Below the pieces are notes generated by a model. The model was not told the DNA's origin. It ran no database searches and saw nothing but the letters and a program-made list of their open reading frames with translations. From CAYMPH01 sp964529415 (lineage in GTDB: Bacteria; Spirochaetota; UBA4802; UBA5550), in the NCBI GenBank assembly GCA_964529415.1, contig CAZGWD010000007.1, positions 143,862-207,861 on the forward strand: a stretch of 64,000 nt of DNA, written 5' to 3'. A program made the position numbers and the translations under genes. Positions 7,405-15,276 of this stretch are shown here, one piece after another (position 1 is the stretch's first letter; each line of letters starts with the position of its first letter).

Positions 7405-10400
7405 TCAAAAAAGATCAAGCTGACGCGATGGATCTCCGGGCTTTCTTTCTCTCTTCGATTCTACAGCAAGTTCTTTTTCTATTCTATCTAAAAGCCGGCT
7501 TCTTTTCTGGTCAAAAATTTTGCCGTTATAATTTCTTTTATGTGACCAGGAAAGATAAAGATTCCGCCTGCTTCTTGTAATGCCGACATAAAGAAGCCTT
7601 TCCTCTTCAGAAATTTTATTATCATCGAGTTTGCCGAATAATTCAAATGGTATAATATTATCTTCACATCCCGGAATGAAAACATTTTCGAACTCAAGAC
7701 CTTTTGAAGCATGAATTGTCATAAGCGTTACTGCCTGCGCGCGTTCATCAAAATCATCAATTCCTTCTCTTGTATTGATTTTTCTGAAAAAGTCCTCATA
7801 ACTGTTCCCGCAATTTTTCGCAAGATTCAGTAATTTTGAAATTTCTTCATCATCGATATTATTTGAATTTGAAATATTCTTTACAACATCTTCTATGGAT
7901 TTTAAATTATCGATCATCCGAATGGTTTCATTTGAAATTTCAAGAAATTCAGAATGAATATGCCTGTTGTAAAAATATCTTTTAATAAGTCTGATAATTG
8001 AAATTGCAGGCTCTGAATTCATTTCACTTGATGTTTCAACTATTTCAACAGGAATACCATGATTTGAAAATGATTCCCTGAAAAGATCAAACATGAATGA
8101 ACTTCTACATAAAACAGCAAAATCTGAAAAACCAAAATCGCCGGAAGTGCCGTCTGCAATGCCGCTATCCATTGAAAAAGAACGCACTCCGCCTGTCATC
8201 TTTTCTATCAGTGAAGCTATCCAGTCAGCTTCACTTTTATCAGTTTCATTTTCCTGAATCAGAAATTCAATTTTTCTATTCTCACCGGTCATCTGCTCTT
8301 TTTTCATGAGAATATTCCGGGCTGCTTTTAATAATGCACCTGGTGATCTGTAGGAAATGTCCATTTCAATCTGTATTGATTTCGGGTAGTCTTCGTGTAT
8401 CTGTCTGATGTAATCCGGACTTGAACCCCTGAATCCGTAAATTGACTGATCAGGATCTCCAATTACAAAAAGATTCGGATTCACACCGGAAGAGATCAGT
8501 TTAATGAAATCATACTGCATGGAATTTATATCCTGGAATTCATCAACAAGAATATATTTATATTTTTCAGAGACTTCTTTTCTTATTTCATGATTATCAC
8601 TCAGTATGATTTTCGGAATATAGACAAGATCAGAAATATCAATTGAATTTCTTTTTTTTAACTCGTCATTATACTTTTTAAATATCTTTGAATCAGAAGG
8701 AGACGATGTACCGTTTTTAATTGATTCTATAATTTTAAACTCGCGTATTGATTTTTTTTCGCCTGTAATTTGCGTTATTATTTCAAGGCACTCATCTTTA
8801 TCCGCAATGTAGAAATTCTGTTTGAGTTCTGCTTTTTCAAAATACTGCTCAAGTAATTTCATTCCGAAAGAATGGAATGTGGATGAAATTACCTTGTCTT
8901 CGGTATTGCCACTTTCTGCACGGTCATTGAGCTTAGTCGAAATGCGGTCATTGAGCGGAGTCGAAATGCGGTTATTGAGCGTAGTCGAAATGCGGTTATT
9001 GAGCGTAGTCGAAATAAGGCGTTTTTTAATTTCATCCGCAGCTTTGTTTGAAAAAGTCAGAGCAAGAATATTTTCTGGAGCAGTTCCATTTTTTATCAGC
9101 CGGATAATTCTTTCTGTGAGAATTCTTGTTTTACCTGAGCCTGGACCGGCTATAACAATGCATACGCCGCTGGTATGCGAAACAGCTTTTTCCTGGTTGG
9201 GATTCAGTTTAAGTTTATGCTTTTCTGAACTTATATTTTTTTTAGTTTCAGCCGGATTGATTTTTTTATAAAGATTTTTAAAACTATCAACATCAAACTC
9301 GATACTTTTGATTTTATTTAAATTTGATTTTTTTTCTGATGAGAATAGTGCGCCTGCAATAAAGGATTTAGCCTCTCCTTCATTAAAAAGTTTGATTCTG
9401 CCGAATTCGCCATCATATCCGTCATCAATTATAACTTCGCCTGCTCTTAGCCTTCTGACTGCTTCAGATAAAATTTCTCCACCATTTTCTTTTATCTCGT
9501 CAATTGGAGCTTCAGTTAAAATGTAGAATTCAGAGCCTATTGAATTTATAAGCCTGAAATATTCCTGTTTAATTAATTTTGATGATGAACTTTTTTTATC
9601 AAGGATTTCAGCTAAGATATTTGGAAGCTGAGTTATAGATTTAAAATTGCTGCCGGAATATTCCAGAGGAAGCTTTCTGTCAGCAAGTTCTGCAACACGA
9701 TACATGACGCCCTTTGTAACTTCCTTCCCGCAAACAGGACATATTGAATTATGGTTTAAAGTTTCAAGCGGGTTGAATTTAATTCCATTTTCACCGCAGT
9801 TTCTGTGACCGTCATAATGATATTTTCCCTCTTGCGGGAAAAATTCTATTGTACCGAGAAATCCTTCATCACCTTTTAAGGAATTATATATTCCATCATA
9901 ACTTAATTCTGAATCGAATATATTTGCCTCCCGGCCGAGTTTTTCAGGAGAATGCGCATCGGAATTAGAAACGAGTTTGAATTTATCAAGAAAAGAACAG
10001 ATTCTGTTCATAGCAGGATCACTCGAGAGCCCTGTTTCAAGTGCGAAAATATTCGGCGTAAGATCTTCGTAGCATTCTTCTATTGAATTAAAACCGGATT
10101 TAGATCCAAGCACGGAAAACCACGGCGTCCATATATGTGCGGGTATTAAAAAAGATTTTTCAGAAGATTCAAGATTCATTTCCAGAATAATTTTTGAATC
10201 AAGACCGAGAATAGGCCTGCCGTCAGATTCGATGTTGCCTGCCTTAGCAAGTCTGAGCTGCATTTTTTCAACAGCATTAAAATCAGGGAAAATGCAGATA
10301 TTGTGCACCTTGCGGACTTTATCATTTTTTTTATAAATACTGCTGATTTCTCCTGTTAAAATAAAATAAACCTGATCCGGCATTCCGGCAGTTTTGAAAT

Positions 10401-10629
10401 TCCGGGATTCTTCAAGTATATATTCTTTTTTTAAAGAATAAAGGCCATTTCCTGCAGGCACAAGTTTTTCTTTGAGTTCAGCGAGCCACCCGGGATGAAC
10501 GCAGTCTCCGGTTGCAACAACATTTATTCCTTTTATTTTTGCCCAGTATTCGAGATGTTCAGGAGTGAGATTTTTACTCGTTGCAATTGAGAATCTGGAA
10601 TGAATATGAAAATCAGCTATGAATTTCAT
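7405..10629 (-). CDS. Endonuclease Q-like PHP domain fused to UvrD/PcrA superfamily 1 helicase
   Basis: 1074 residues. Residues about 1-250 are a PHP domain of the endonuclease Q type: DFHIHS at the N-terminus, ATGDCVHPGW, LTGEISSIY, IPAHIWTPWFS and SNSDAHSP. A four-Cys zinc-finger-like stretch follows (HRNCGENG, later CPVCGKE, about 275-305). From about residue 480 there is a complete UvrD/PcrA helicase: Walker A AGPGSGKTRILTERI, motif Ia LTFSNKAADEI, DEFQD, GDPDQSIYGFRGS, TIHASKGLEF and YVGITRSRRNLYL. EndoQ proteins nick DNA at deaminated bases; UvrD unwinds from nicks. The fusion therefore suggests self-contained deaminated-base repair (inference). Residues about 539-570 are four 8-residue repeats encoded by a 24-bp array. 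The start overlaps the TPR gene stop (ATGA). Confidence 0.88.
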   Translation of the reverse strand: MKFIADFHIHSRFSIATSKNLTPEHLEYWAKIKGINVVATGDCVHPGWLAELKEKLVPAGNGLYSLKKEYILEESRNFKTAGMPDQVYFILTGEISSIYKKNDKVRKVHNICIFPDFNAVEKMQLRLAKAGNIESDGRPILGLDSKIILEMNLESSEKSFLIPAHIWTPWFSVLGSKSGFNSIEECYEDLTPNIFALETGLSSDPAMNRICSFLDKFKLVSNSDAHSPEKLGREANIFDSELSYDGIYNSLKGDEGFLGTIEFFPQEGKYHYDGHRNCGENGIKFNPLETLNHNSICPVCGKEVTKGVMYRVAELADRKLPLEYSGSNFKSITQLPNILAEILDKKSSSSKLIKQEYFRLINSIGSEFYILTEAPIDEIKENGGEILSEAVRRLRAGEVIIDDGYDGEFGRIKLFNEGEAKSFIAGALFSSEKKSNLNKIKSIEFDVDSFKNLYKKINPAETKKNISSEKHKLKLNPNQEKAVSHTSGVCIVIAGPGSGKTRILTERIIRLIKNGTAPENILALTFSNKAADEIKKRLISTTLNNRISTTLNNRISTPLNDRISTKLNDRAESGNTEDKVISSTFHSFGMKLLEQYFEKAELKQNFYIADKDECLEIITQITGEKKSIREFKIIESIKNGTSSPSDSKIFKKYNDELKKRNSIDISDLVYIPKIILSDNHEIRKEVSEKYKYILVDEFQDINSMQYDFIKLISSGVNPNLFVIGDPDQSIYGFRGSSPDYIRQIHEDYPKSIQIEMDISYRSPGALLKAARNILMKKEQMTGENRKIEFLIQENETDKSEADWIASLIEKMTGGVRSFSMDSGIADGTSGDFGFSDFAVLCRSSFMFDLFRESFSNHGIPVEIVETSSEMNSEPAISIIRLIKRYFYNRHIHSEFLEISNETIRMIDNLKSIEDVVKNISNSNNIDDEEISKLLNLAKNCGNSYEDFFRKINTREGIDDFDERAQAVTLMTIHASKGLEFENVFIPGCEDNIIPFELFGKLDDNKISEEERLLYVGITRSRRNLYLSWSHKRNYNGKIFDQKRSRLLDRIEKELAVESKRERKPGDPSRQLDLF
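8921..9015. repeat. Four tandem 24-bp repeats inside the helicase gene
   Basis: Units begin at 8921, 8945, 8969 and 8993 and read cggt(c/t)attgagc then (tt/gg/gt)agtcgaaatg on the plus strand. The word tgagcgnagtcgaaa is a sequence type I recall as a dispersed repeat in many bacterial genomes. Because 24 is a multiple of three, the array adds about 31 residues in frame (ISTTLNNR, ISTTLNNR, ISTPLNDR, ISTKLNDR) between helicase motif Ia and the following TFHSFG segment. Confidence 0.9.
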
Positions 10630-12290
10630 TGCAGTTTTTTTAAATTAACTTCTTTAATTTTATCTGTGCAGTTTTTAATTCCAAGAGCGGAATTGGTGGA
10701 TTTATAAATTGTACAGGAACTATTATAAAATTCGAGCGCTTTATTAAACTCGCCTTTTTTATAATAAACATCACCAATGCTGTACTGGCAGTTTGCCTGA
10801 CCTATTTTTATTCCGTTTGATTTATATAGATTCATACCATCCATATAATATTTAAAAGCTATATCAAATGCTGATCTGTTGAAATGAGTGTCGCCCAGCC
10901 TGTATAAACAGTTTGCCTCACCTACAGCAGAGTTGTTTTTTTTATATATCAGCAAAGCCTTGCTTAATAATTCCTCGGCTTTGACCGGATTGATTTTCAG
11001 GAGATTTGTTTCTCCGAGTTTATATAAACAGTTGGCTTCACCGAGTGCGGAATTAATTTTTTTATAAAGATCAAGCGATCTTTTATACATGACTTCAGCC
11101 TTGTCGTAATCTTTTGCATTGATTGCTGTTTCGCCGAGACTGAAGAAAAAATTTGCTTCTCCCATTATTGATCCGTCTTTGCTTAAGAGCTCGTTAGCTT
11201 TTATTGAAAGTTCCAGTCCTCTTTTATTGTCATTGCGCCTGTATGCAATTTCGCTTTGTCTTTTTAAGCAGTTGGCCTCACCTGTCAGTGATCCGTCTTT
11301 CTGGTAAAGTTTTATTGCCTGAGTGTAGAAATCATCAGCTGCTGCATTGCTGTAATTATAGAAAGCTATTTCGCCCAGGCTTTGAAGACAGTTTGCCTCT
11401 CCAAGAATAGAATTAACTTTTTTATATATAGTCATTGCTGTTTTGTATTTTATTTCAGCTTCTCTGTAATCAGCTTTGTTGAAAGCAATGTCTGCAAGTT
11501 TATAATAACAGTTTGCTTCGCCAATGTATGAGGATTCAATTTTATAATCGTTCATAGCCTGTTTGTAAATTGTTTCTGCTCTCTGGAACTCGGCATTTTT
11601 AAAAGCAATATCGCCAAGCCTGTAAACACAGTTTATCTTGCCGACAGCATCGCCTGTTTCCCTGTAAAGAGAATATGCCTTGTAATAAAGATCTTCGGCA
11701 TTTTTTAAATTATTGCTGCGCAGCTCAATATCGCCGATCCGTTTTTTCGAATCTGCAATTCCATGCTTTGATTTCAATTCCTCGTAAATAGAATATGCTG
11801 AATAGTAATATTCTTCTGCTTTACTGTTGATGCTTTTTCTGAAATAAACATCGCCTAATTTTAAAAGTGTATCTGCTTCTTTAAATCTGATTTTATTTTT
11901 TCTAAATAAAATGAGAGCCTGCTGCAGAAGTTTTTCAGCAGCAACATAGTTGTCGCGGTATTTTAACTGGATTTCAGCTGAAAAATATATAGAATAAGCT
12001 GCGGTTTCCGGACTTTTTATAAAATTTGAATAATCCTCAAGTGCTGAAACGTATTTCAGTCCTGTATCATCGGAATAATTCTGATCAAGAGAAAATGAAT
12101 ATTCGAGGGCTTTAATTATCCAGTCTTCATCGAATCTGTCTTTGAAAGCGGAATAATTTTTTTTGGGATTTGCGGATTGTTTTTCTGCTGAAATTCCGGC
12201 AAGCGTGGATTTGTCGAATTCAGTAAAAAAATCTTTTGCCTGTAATCCGGCTGAACTTGTTAGAATTAAGACAAATAAAAAAAATTTCAT
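10626..12290 (-). CDS. Secreted protein with about ten regular 40-residue TPRs
   Basis: 554 residues from the ATG at 12290, chosen over an in-frame start 18 bp upstream. The shorter form gives a clean signal peptide (MKFFLFVLILTSSAGLQA) and a GGATGATTTG Shine-Dalgarno segment. From about residue 110 to the end there are tandem tetratricopeptide repeats of exactly 40 residues. Each is close to the pattern GEANCLYKLGEIAF followed by AEEYYTQALxIYKK, the long-period TPR type of kinesin light chain and Pins/LGN proteins. Repeats are close to one another, implying recent duplication. A periplasmic scaffold is likely; the partner is unknown. The stop overlaps the EndoQ-UvrD start, and the gene follows the Yip1-like gene by 4 bp. 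Confidence 0.85.
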   Translation of the reverse strand: MKFFLFVLILTSSAGLQAKDFFTEFDKSTLAGISAEKQSANPKKNYSAFKDRFDEDWIIKALEYSFSLDQNYSDDTGLKYVSALEDYSNFIKSPETAAYSIYFSAEIQLKYRDNYVAAEKLLQQALILFRKNKIRFKEADTLLKLGDVYFRKSINSKAEEYYYSAYSIYEELKSKHGIADSKKRIGDIELRSNNLKNAEDLYYKAYSLYRETGDAVGKINCVYRLGDIAFKNAEFQRAETIYKQAMNDYKIESSYIGEANCYYKLADIAFNKADYREAEIKYKTAMTIYKKVNSILGEANCLQSLGEIAFYNYSNAAADDFYTQAIKLYQKDGSLTGEANCLKRQSEIAYRRNDNKRGLELSIKANELLSKDGSIMGEANFFFSLGETAINAKDYDKAEVMYKRSLDLYKKINSALGEANCLYKLGETNLLKINPVKAEELLSKALLIYKKNNSAVGEANCLYRLGDTHFNRSAFDIAFKYYMDGMNLYKSNGIKIGQANCQYSIGDVYYKKGEFNKALEFYNSSCTIYKSTNSALGIKNCTDKIKEVNLKKLQ

Positions 12291-12294
12291 CAAA

Positions 12295-12900
12295 TCATCC
12301 GACCGCAAATCCGATTAAATTTACAGCTATCAGAATAAAAATAAAAAATCCGGATACCGATATCAGAATATACGGGAAAAAATAAGCAAATAACGATTTT
12401 GAAAAACTTAAATTATATAATTCTGAAATGCCTGAAATGGAAATATAGGATGACCACACAATAAAGGCCATTGAAAACAGCAGAAAAAAATAAACCGGTG
12501 CAAAATTAATTACAGAAAAAATATAAACCAGAGGAAGAAGAAATGATACTGGAAATTGGGCAAAATTGCATATTGTAATTATTTCTTTAATAGATGATTT
12601 ATTGCCTGTGAATTCAAGGGAAAATGATGTAAGTGAAGAATAAATTAATATCTGAAGAACTGAAAGCATTGAAAGAAGCACCCAGCCGTATGATATTTTA
12701 TAGTAAAAAAAACCGGTCTGGCTTGTCAGCATTGATGATGAAATTACATACGCAATAGCTGCAAGCATAGGAGGAATAAAGCTCAGCATAAAAGAAGGCG
12801 GATCATTTGACCTGATCAGTCTTGCGAGGGAGCGGGGATCTGTAACGATGTATATAAAAAAATCCGCCCACTTCAGTGATTTAACTGTTTCAATAATCAT
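12295..12900 (-). CDS. Yip1-like multi-pass membrane protein
   Basis: 201 residues with five to six hydrophobic segments, starting at about residues 40, 70, 105, 130 and 170. The N-terminal amphipathic stretch with DPRSLARLI and the bundle of short helices resemble the Yip1/DUF1282 family of small integral membrane proteins. The family has no well-defined bacterial function. The gene follows sppA by 4 bp and precedes the TPR gene by 4 bp, so the four downstream-linked genes look like one transcript. Family assignment is moderate; membrane location is secure. Confidence 0.65.
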   Translation of the reverse strand: MIIETVKSLKWADFFIYIVTDPRSLARLIRSNDPPSFMLSFIPPMLAAIAYVISSSMLTSQTGFFYYKISYGWVLLSMLSVLQILIYSSLTSFSLEFTGNKSSIKEIITICNFAQFPVSFLLPLVYIFSVINFAPVYFFLLFSMAFIVWSSYISISGISELYNLSFSKSLFAYFFPYILISVSGFFIFILIAVNLIGFAVG

Positions 12901-12904
12901 GATA

Positions 12905-13849
12905 TTATTGCCTGTATTCTATATTTGTACTGTCAGCACGGTTGATAAATTCATTAAGTGTATTCAATCCTTTAAACATACCATCCATGCTCATCATAAA
13001 CTGCTGGAAAGGAGACTTTATTCCTTCATAAACAGGGGCATCAGATGGAAGCTTTGCAAGTTCTTTTGCCTTATCAAGAGCTTCCTCGTATGTACCAAGT
13101 GCATCAACAAATTTATGTTTAAGAGCTGTTTCACCTGACATTATTCTTCCATCTGCATATGGCTCAATGTCAGTTATACTCATGTTTCTTCCGAGAGAAA
13201 TATCTTTTAAAAATTTTCTGTAGGACGAATCAATCATTTCCTGCAGTAGAGCTGATTCAGCATCTGTAATGTCTCTTGTTGATGAGAAAATATCCTTATA
13301 TTTTCCGCTTTTAATTACATTCAGGGAAATTCCAAGTTTTTCCATAAGTTTTTTGACATTCGGCGACATTGCTATTACGCCAATTGAACCTGTAATTGTT
13401 CCGTGATTTGCAAAAATATAATTGCAGGCTGAAGCTGTGTAATATCCGCCTGATGCAGCGATTTCTCCCATTGAAGCTACTATAGGAATATTCTTTTTCC
13501 TGAGTTTCCATATTTTCTGGTAAATTTCCTGTGTCGCAGCTACAGTCCCGCCAGGTGAATTTATCCTTATAATCACGCCTTTAATACTGGAATCTTTTTC
13601 AATATCATCAAGCTTCTTTATTATTGCTTCCGCACCTGAAGGAAAACCGAAAGCGCTGCTGCTTCTTGCAAAATCAATTGAGCCCTCAATGCGTACAAGA
13701 GCAATTCCAGGGCCGAATTGAAGACCCCGCACACCGCCTGTTTTTTTTTCTTTTTCAGGAATTTTCATTCCTATATCAATAATTGCAATAACTGCCGAAA
13801 AGACAAGCATCGCAAGAATTGAAATCAGTATTTTTCTGTTTCTATCCAT
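12905..13849 (-). CDS. sppA: Signal peptide peptidase SppA (short S49 form)
   Basis: 314 residues with one N-terminal membrane anchor (about 7-27) and a single S49 protease domain, as in the Bacillus-type short SppA rather than the duplicated E. coli form. Visible landmarks are RIEGSID, RINSPGGTVAATQEIY, the serine nucleophile region GEIAASGGYYTAS, the GSIGVI strand and the lysine general base in SGKYKDIFSSTRD. It degrades cleaved signal peptides in the membrane. The gene lies 15 bp after the small Cys-rich secreted protein and 4 bp before the Yip1-like gene. Confidence 0.93.
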   Translation of the reverse strand: MDRNRKILISILAMLVFSAVIAIIDIGMKIPEKEKKTGGVRGLQFGPGIALVRIEGSIDFARSSSAFGFPSGAEAIIKKLDDIEKDSSIKGVIIRINSPGGTVAATQEIYQKIWKLRKKNIPIVASMGEIAASGGYYTASACNYIFANHGTITGSIGVIAMSPNVKKLMEKLGISLNVIKSGKYKDIFSSTRDITDAESALLQEMIDSSYRKFLKDISLGRNMSITDIEPYADGRIMSGETALKHKFVDALGTYEEALDKAKELAKLPSDAPVYEGIKSPFQQFMMSMDGMFKGLNTLNEFINRADSTNIEYRQ

Positions 13850-13864
13850 TTTATTATTCCCGAA

Positions 13865-14152
13865 TTAATAGTTTGCTTTTCCAACGCATCTGCATATATA
13901 AACATTATCTTTTTCAGCTGTACAGGAACCTTTTTTAGCCAGTGTTTTAAGGCTTTTATCAACTCCCTGGCAGTTGCAGTAACTGACAATATACAATTCT
14001 TTTCTGCTGATATTGGCTTTTGCGGACAATTGAGCTGTAAACTGCTCATCTTCACAGATATAAATTTCTGCAAGCTGATAATTTGCACTGTGAAGCAAAA
14101 GAATCATTCCGGAAGAAAAAACAAAAAGTAATGAAATTATTATTTTTTTCAT
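13865..14152 (-). CDS. Small Cys-rich secreted protein, unknown function
   Basis: 95 residues with a signal peptide of about 24 residues, then a mature part of about 70 residues. Six cysteines lie in the mature part: EIYICEDEQ, SYCNCQGV, GSCTAEKD and YICRCVGK. The even number suggests disulphides or metal binding. I do not recognise the family. A purine-rich AAGGCAG precedes the ATG. It is the first gene of the minus-strand operon leading into sppA and lies just downstream of rnpB on the same strand. Confidence 0.7.
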   Translation of the reverse strand: MKKIIISLLFVFSSGMILLLHSANYQLAEIYICEDEQFTAQLSAKANISRKELYIVSYCNCQGVDKSLKTLAKKGSCTAEKDNVYICRCVGKANY

Positions 14153-14182
14153 ACTGCTGCCTTTTTCCTTATTTTAAATTTT

Positions 14183-14562
14183 GAGGGGAACTGTAAGCCG
14201 AATTCTGTTTAAACAGTCATCTATCTTGCCTTTATGTTGCCATAAAGATCTTTGCGACCTACCCTCAGCCTCGAGCGGGCAACTCTCAAACGGCTGATGC
14301 TTGGCCTTGCACCGGATGGGGTTTACAATGCCGTTTTCATTGCTGAAAACGCGGTGAGCTCTTACCTCGCCTTTTCACCTTTTCCACTTCACCCCTCAAC
14401 CCTACTTTCCGTTTAAAGAAAGGCTGGGGGGTGAAGTGGTAGTTTGTTTTCTGTTGCACTATCCATCGCTTCACAGCGCCCGGGCGTTACCCGGCATCCT
14501 GCCCTGCGGTGTTCGGACTTTCCTCACTGCCTTGCGGCAAGCGCGACTGTCCGTTCCCCTCA
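14183..14562 (-). ncRNA. rnpB: RNase P RNA, bacterial type A
   Basis: On the minus strand the RNA begins gaggggaacggacagtcgcg and contains the universal GAGGAAAGTCC (P4/CR-I) block at about 14514-14526. The 3' region holds gcttacagttcccctc, which closes P1 against the 5' end. It also shows cgggcgctgtgaagcgatgg-type internal helices. A long hairpin (ccacttcacccc 14384-14395 paired with ggggtgaagtgg 14428-14439) fits an extended P12. Ends are estimated from the P1 pairing and from the promoter at 14569-14597, which predicts a start near 14562. Confidence 0.95.
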
Positions 14563-14568
14563 AGGTTA

Positions 14569-14597
14569 AACATACAAACCAACACTATTCAAGTCAA
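14569..14597 (-). promoter_or_regulatory. Sigma-70-type promoter of rnpB
   Basis: On the minus strand TTGACT (14597-14592) is followed after 17 bp by TATGTT (14574-14569). The predicted start is about 7 bp further, coinciding with the expected rnpB 5' end. Confidence 0.75.
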
Positions 14598-14710
14598 GAT
14601 ACTTTATTTTAATATTACAGAATTTTAACAGGCAAATTTTATCATGTAATTGGAAAAATTATGAAGATTTATATCCGGATGTTTTTATATGCTTTTTATT
14701 CATTCAAAAT

Positions 14711-14741
14711 TTAATTGACAGAGATTATATGCGTATAAAAT
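14711..14741 (+). promoter_or_regulatory. Probable promoter of tRNA-His
   Basis: A TTGACA at 14715-14720 lies upstream of TATAAAAT at 14734-14741. The spacing is short (13-15 bp), so an alternative -35 at 14711 with 17 bp spacing is possible. It sits just upstream of tRNA-His. Confidence 0.45.
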
Positions 14742-14756
14742 GTGTTTTATATCTAT

Positions 14757-14829
14757 GGTGAATGTAGTTCAATGGTAGAGCCCTGGATTGTGATTCCAGT
14801 CGTTGCGGGTTCGAGCCCCGTCATTCACC
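14757..14829 (+). tRNA. tRNA-His (GTG)
   Basis: Cloverleaf with an 8-bp acceptor that includes an encoded G-1 pairing with C73, the histidine identity element. The anticodon arm ctgga/tccag encloses loop ttgtgat (anticodon GTG), and the T arm carries ttcgagc. CCA is not encoded. Confidence 0.95.
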
Positions 14830-14844
14830 CAGTTAAAGTATTAT

Positions 14845-14876
14845 AAAAAACCTTCATTGTCGTGAAGGTTTTTTTA
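14845..14876 (+). terminator. Rho-independent terminator after tRNA-His
   Basis: Hairpin aaaaaaccttca - ttgtcg - tgaaggtttttt followed by T residues. Confidence 0.85.
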
Positions 14877-14890
14877 TACCTTTAATTCCC

Positions 14891-14922
14891 TTGACATTTA
14901 TATAATAATCCATCTATATAAT
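14891..14922 (+). promoter_or_regulatory. Strong sigma-70 promoter of the Lys-rich miniprotein
   Basis: Consensus TTGACA at 14891-14896 and TATATAAT at 14915-14922, giving an 18-20 bp spacer. An AAGGAG ribosome-binding site and the ATG at 14965 follow. Confidence 0.7.
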
Positions 14923-14964
14923 AAAACAATAAGGTTTAAATTTTATTTAAAAGGAGATTTTTAA

Positions 14965-15210
14965 ATGAAAAAGTTTATTTTTGGATTAACAGCATTATTA
15001 TTTTCTGTTTCAATTATGACAGGATTTGCTGCAGGTGGAAGTTCCGGATACGAAGGAAGTGATAAAGAAGCTGACAGAAAAGCGGCAATAGCAGAAAAAA
15101 AAGCTCATAAAAAAGAAAAAAAAGCTGAAATTAAAAAGAAGAAAGCTGAAGCAGCAAAAAAGAAACAGATAAAAAAAGAAAAAACTGAACCTAAACCTGA
15201 AGGACAATAA
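14965..15210 (+). CDS. Lys/Ala-rich secreted miniprotein
   Basis: 81 residues. The signal peptide is MKKFIFGLTALLFSVSIMTG, cleaved near GFAAG. The mature part is about 58 residues and almost all Lys, Ala and Glu in repeats of the KKAE/KKKAEAAKK kind, strongly basic and probably helical. It has its own consensus promoter, a good AAGGAG site and a terminator at 15226-15270, all signs of a genuinely and perhaps highly expressed gene. The function is unknown. Lys/Ala helices can bind nucleic acid, acidic polymers or membranes, but nothing in the context selects among these. Confidence 0.8.
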   Translation: MKKFIFGLTALLFSVSIMTGFAAGGSSGYEGSDKEADRKAAIAEKKAHKKEKKAEIKKKKAEAAKKKQIKKEKTEPKPEGQ

Positions 15211-15225
15211 TATTTTAATCATTCT

Positions 15226-15270
15226 AACTGGTATCTGCAGTTTACATGATTGAAGATACCAGTTTTTAAT
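15226..15270 (+). terminator. Terminator between convergent genes
   Basis: Perfect 11-bp stem aactggtatct / agataccagtt (15226-15236 with 15254-15264) followed by tttaataaaatttt. It ends the miniprotein transcript and may also act on the facing DUF1460 gene. Confidence 0.8.
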
Positions 15271-15276
15271 AAAATT

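Noticed and set aside
8921..9015. Short CRISPR array
   Set aside because: The 24-bp units are directly adjacent without spacers, lie within a coding region and there are no cas genes.
8822..9271. Plus-strand open frame of 149 codons
   Set aside because: Antisense to the helicase domain; its repetitive SLSGVEMRLLSVVE peptide comes only from the 24-bp repeat array, and it has no ribosome-binding site.
13825..14088. Minus-strand frame of 87 codons overlapping the small Cys-rich protein
   Set aside because: Alternative frame of the 95-residue secreted protein, with no signal peptide or ribosome-binding site of its own.
15010..15222. Minus-strand Phe-rich frame
   Set aside because: Mirror of the Lys-rich miniprotein (AAA codons read as TTT); low complexity and no promoter.
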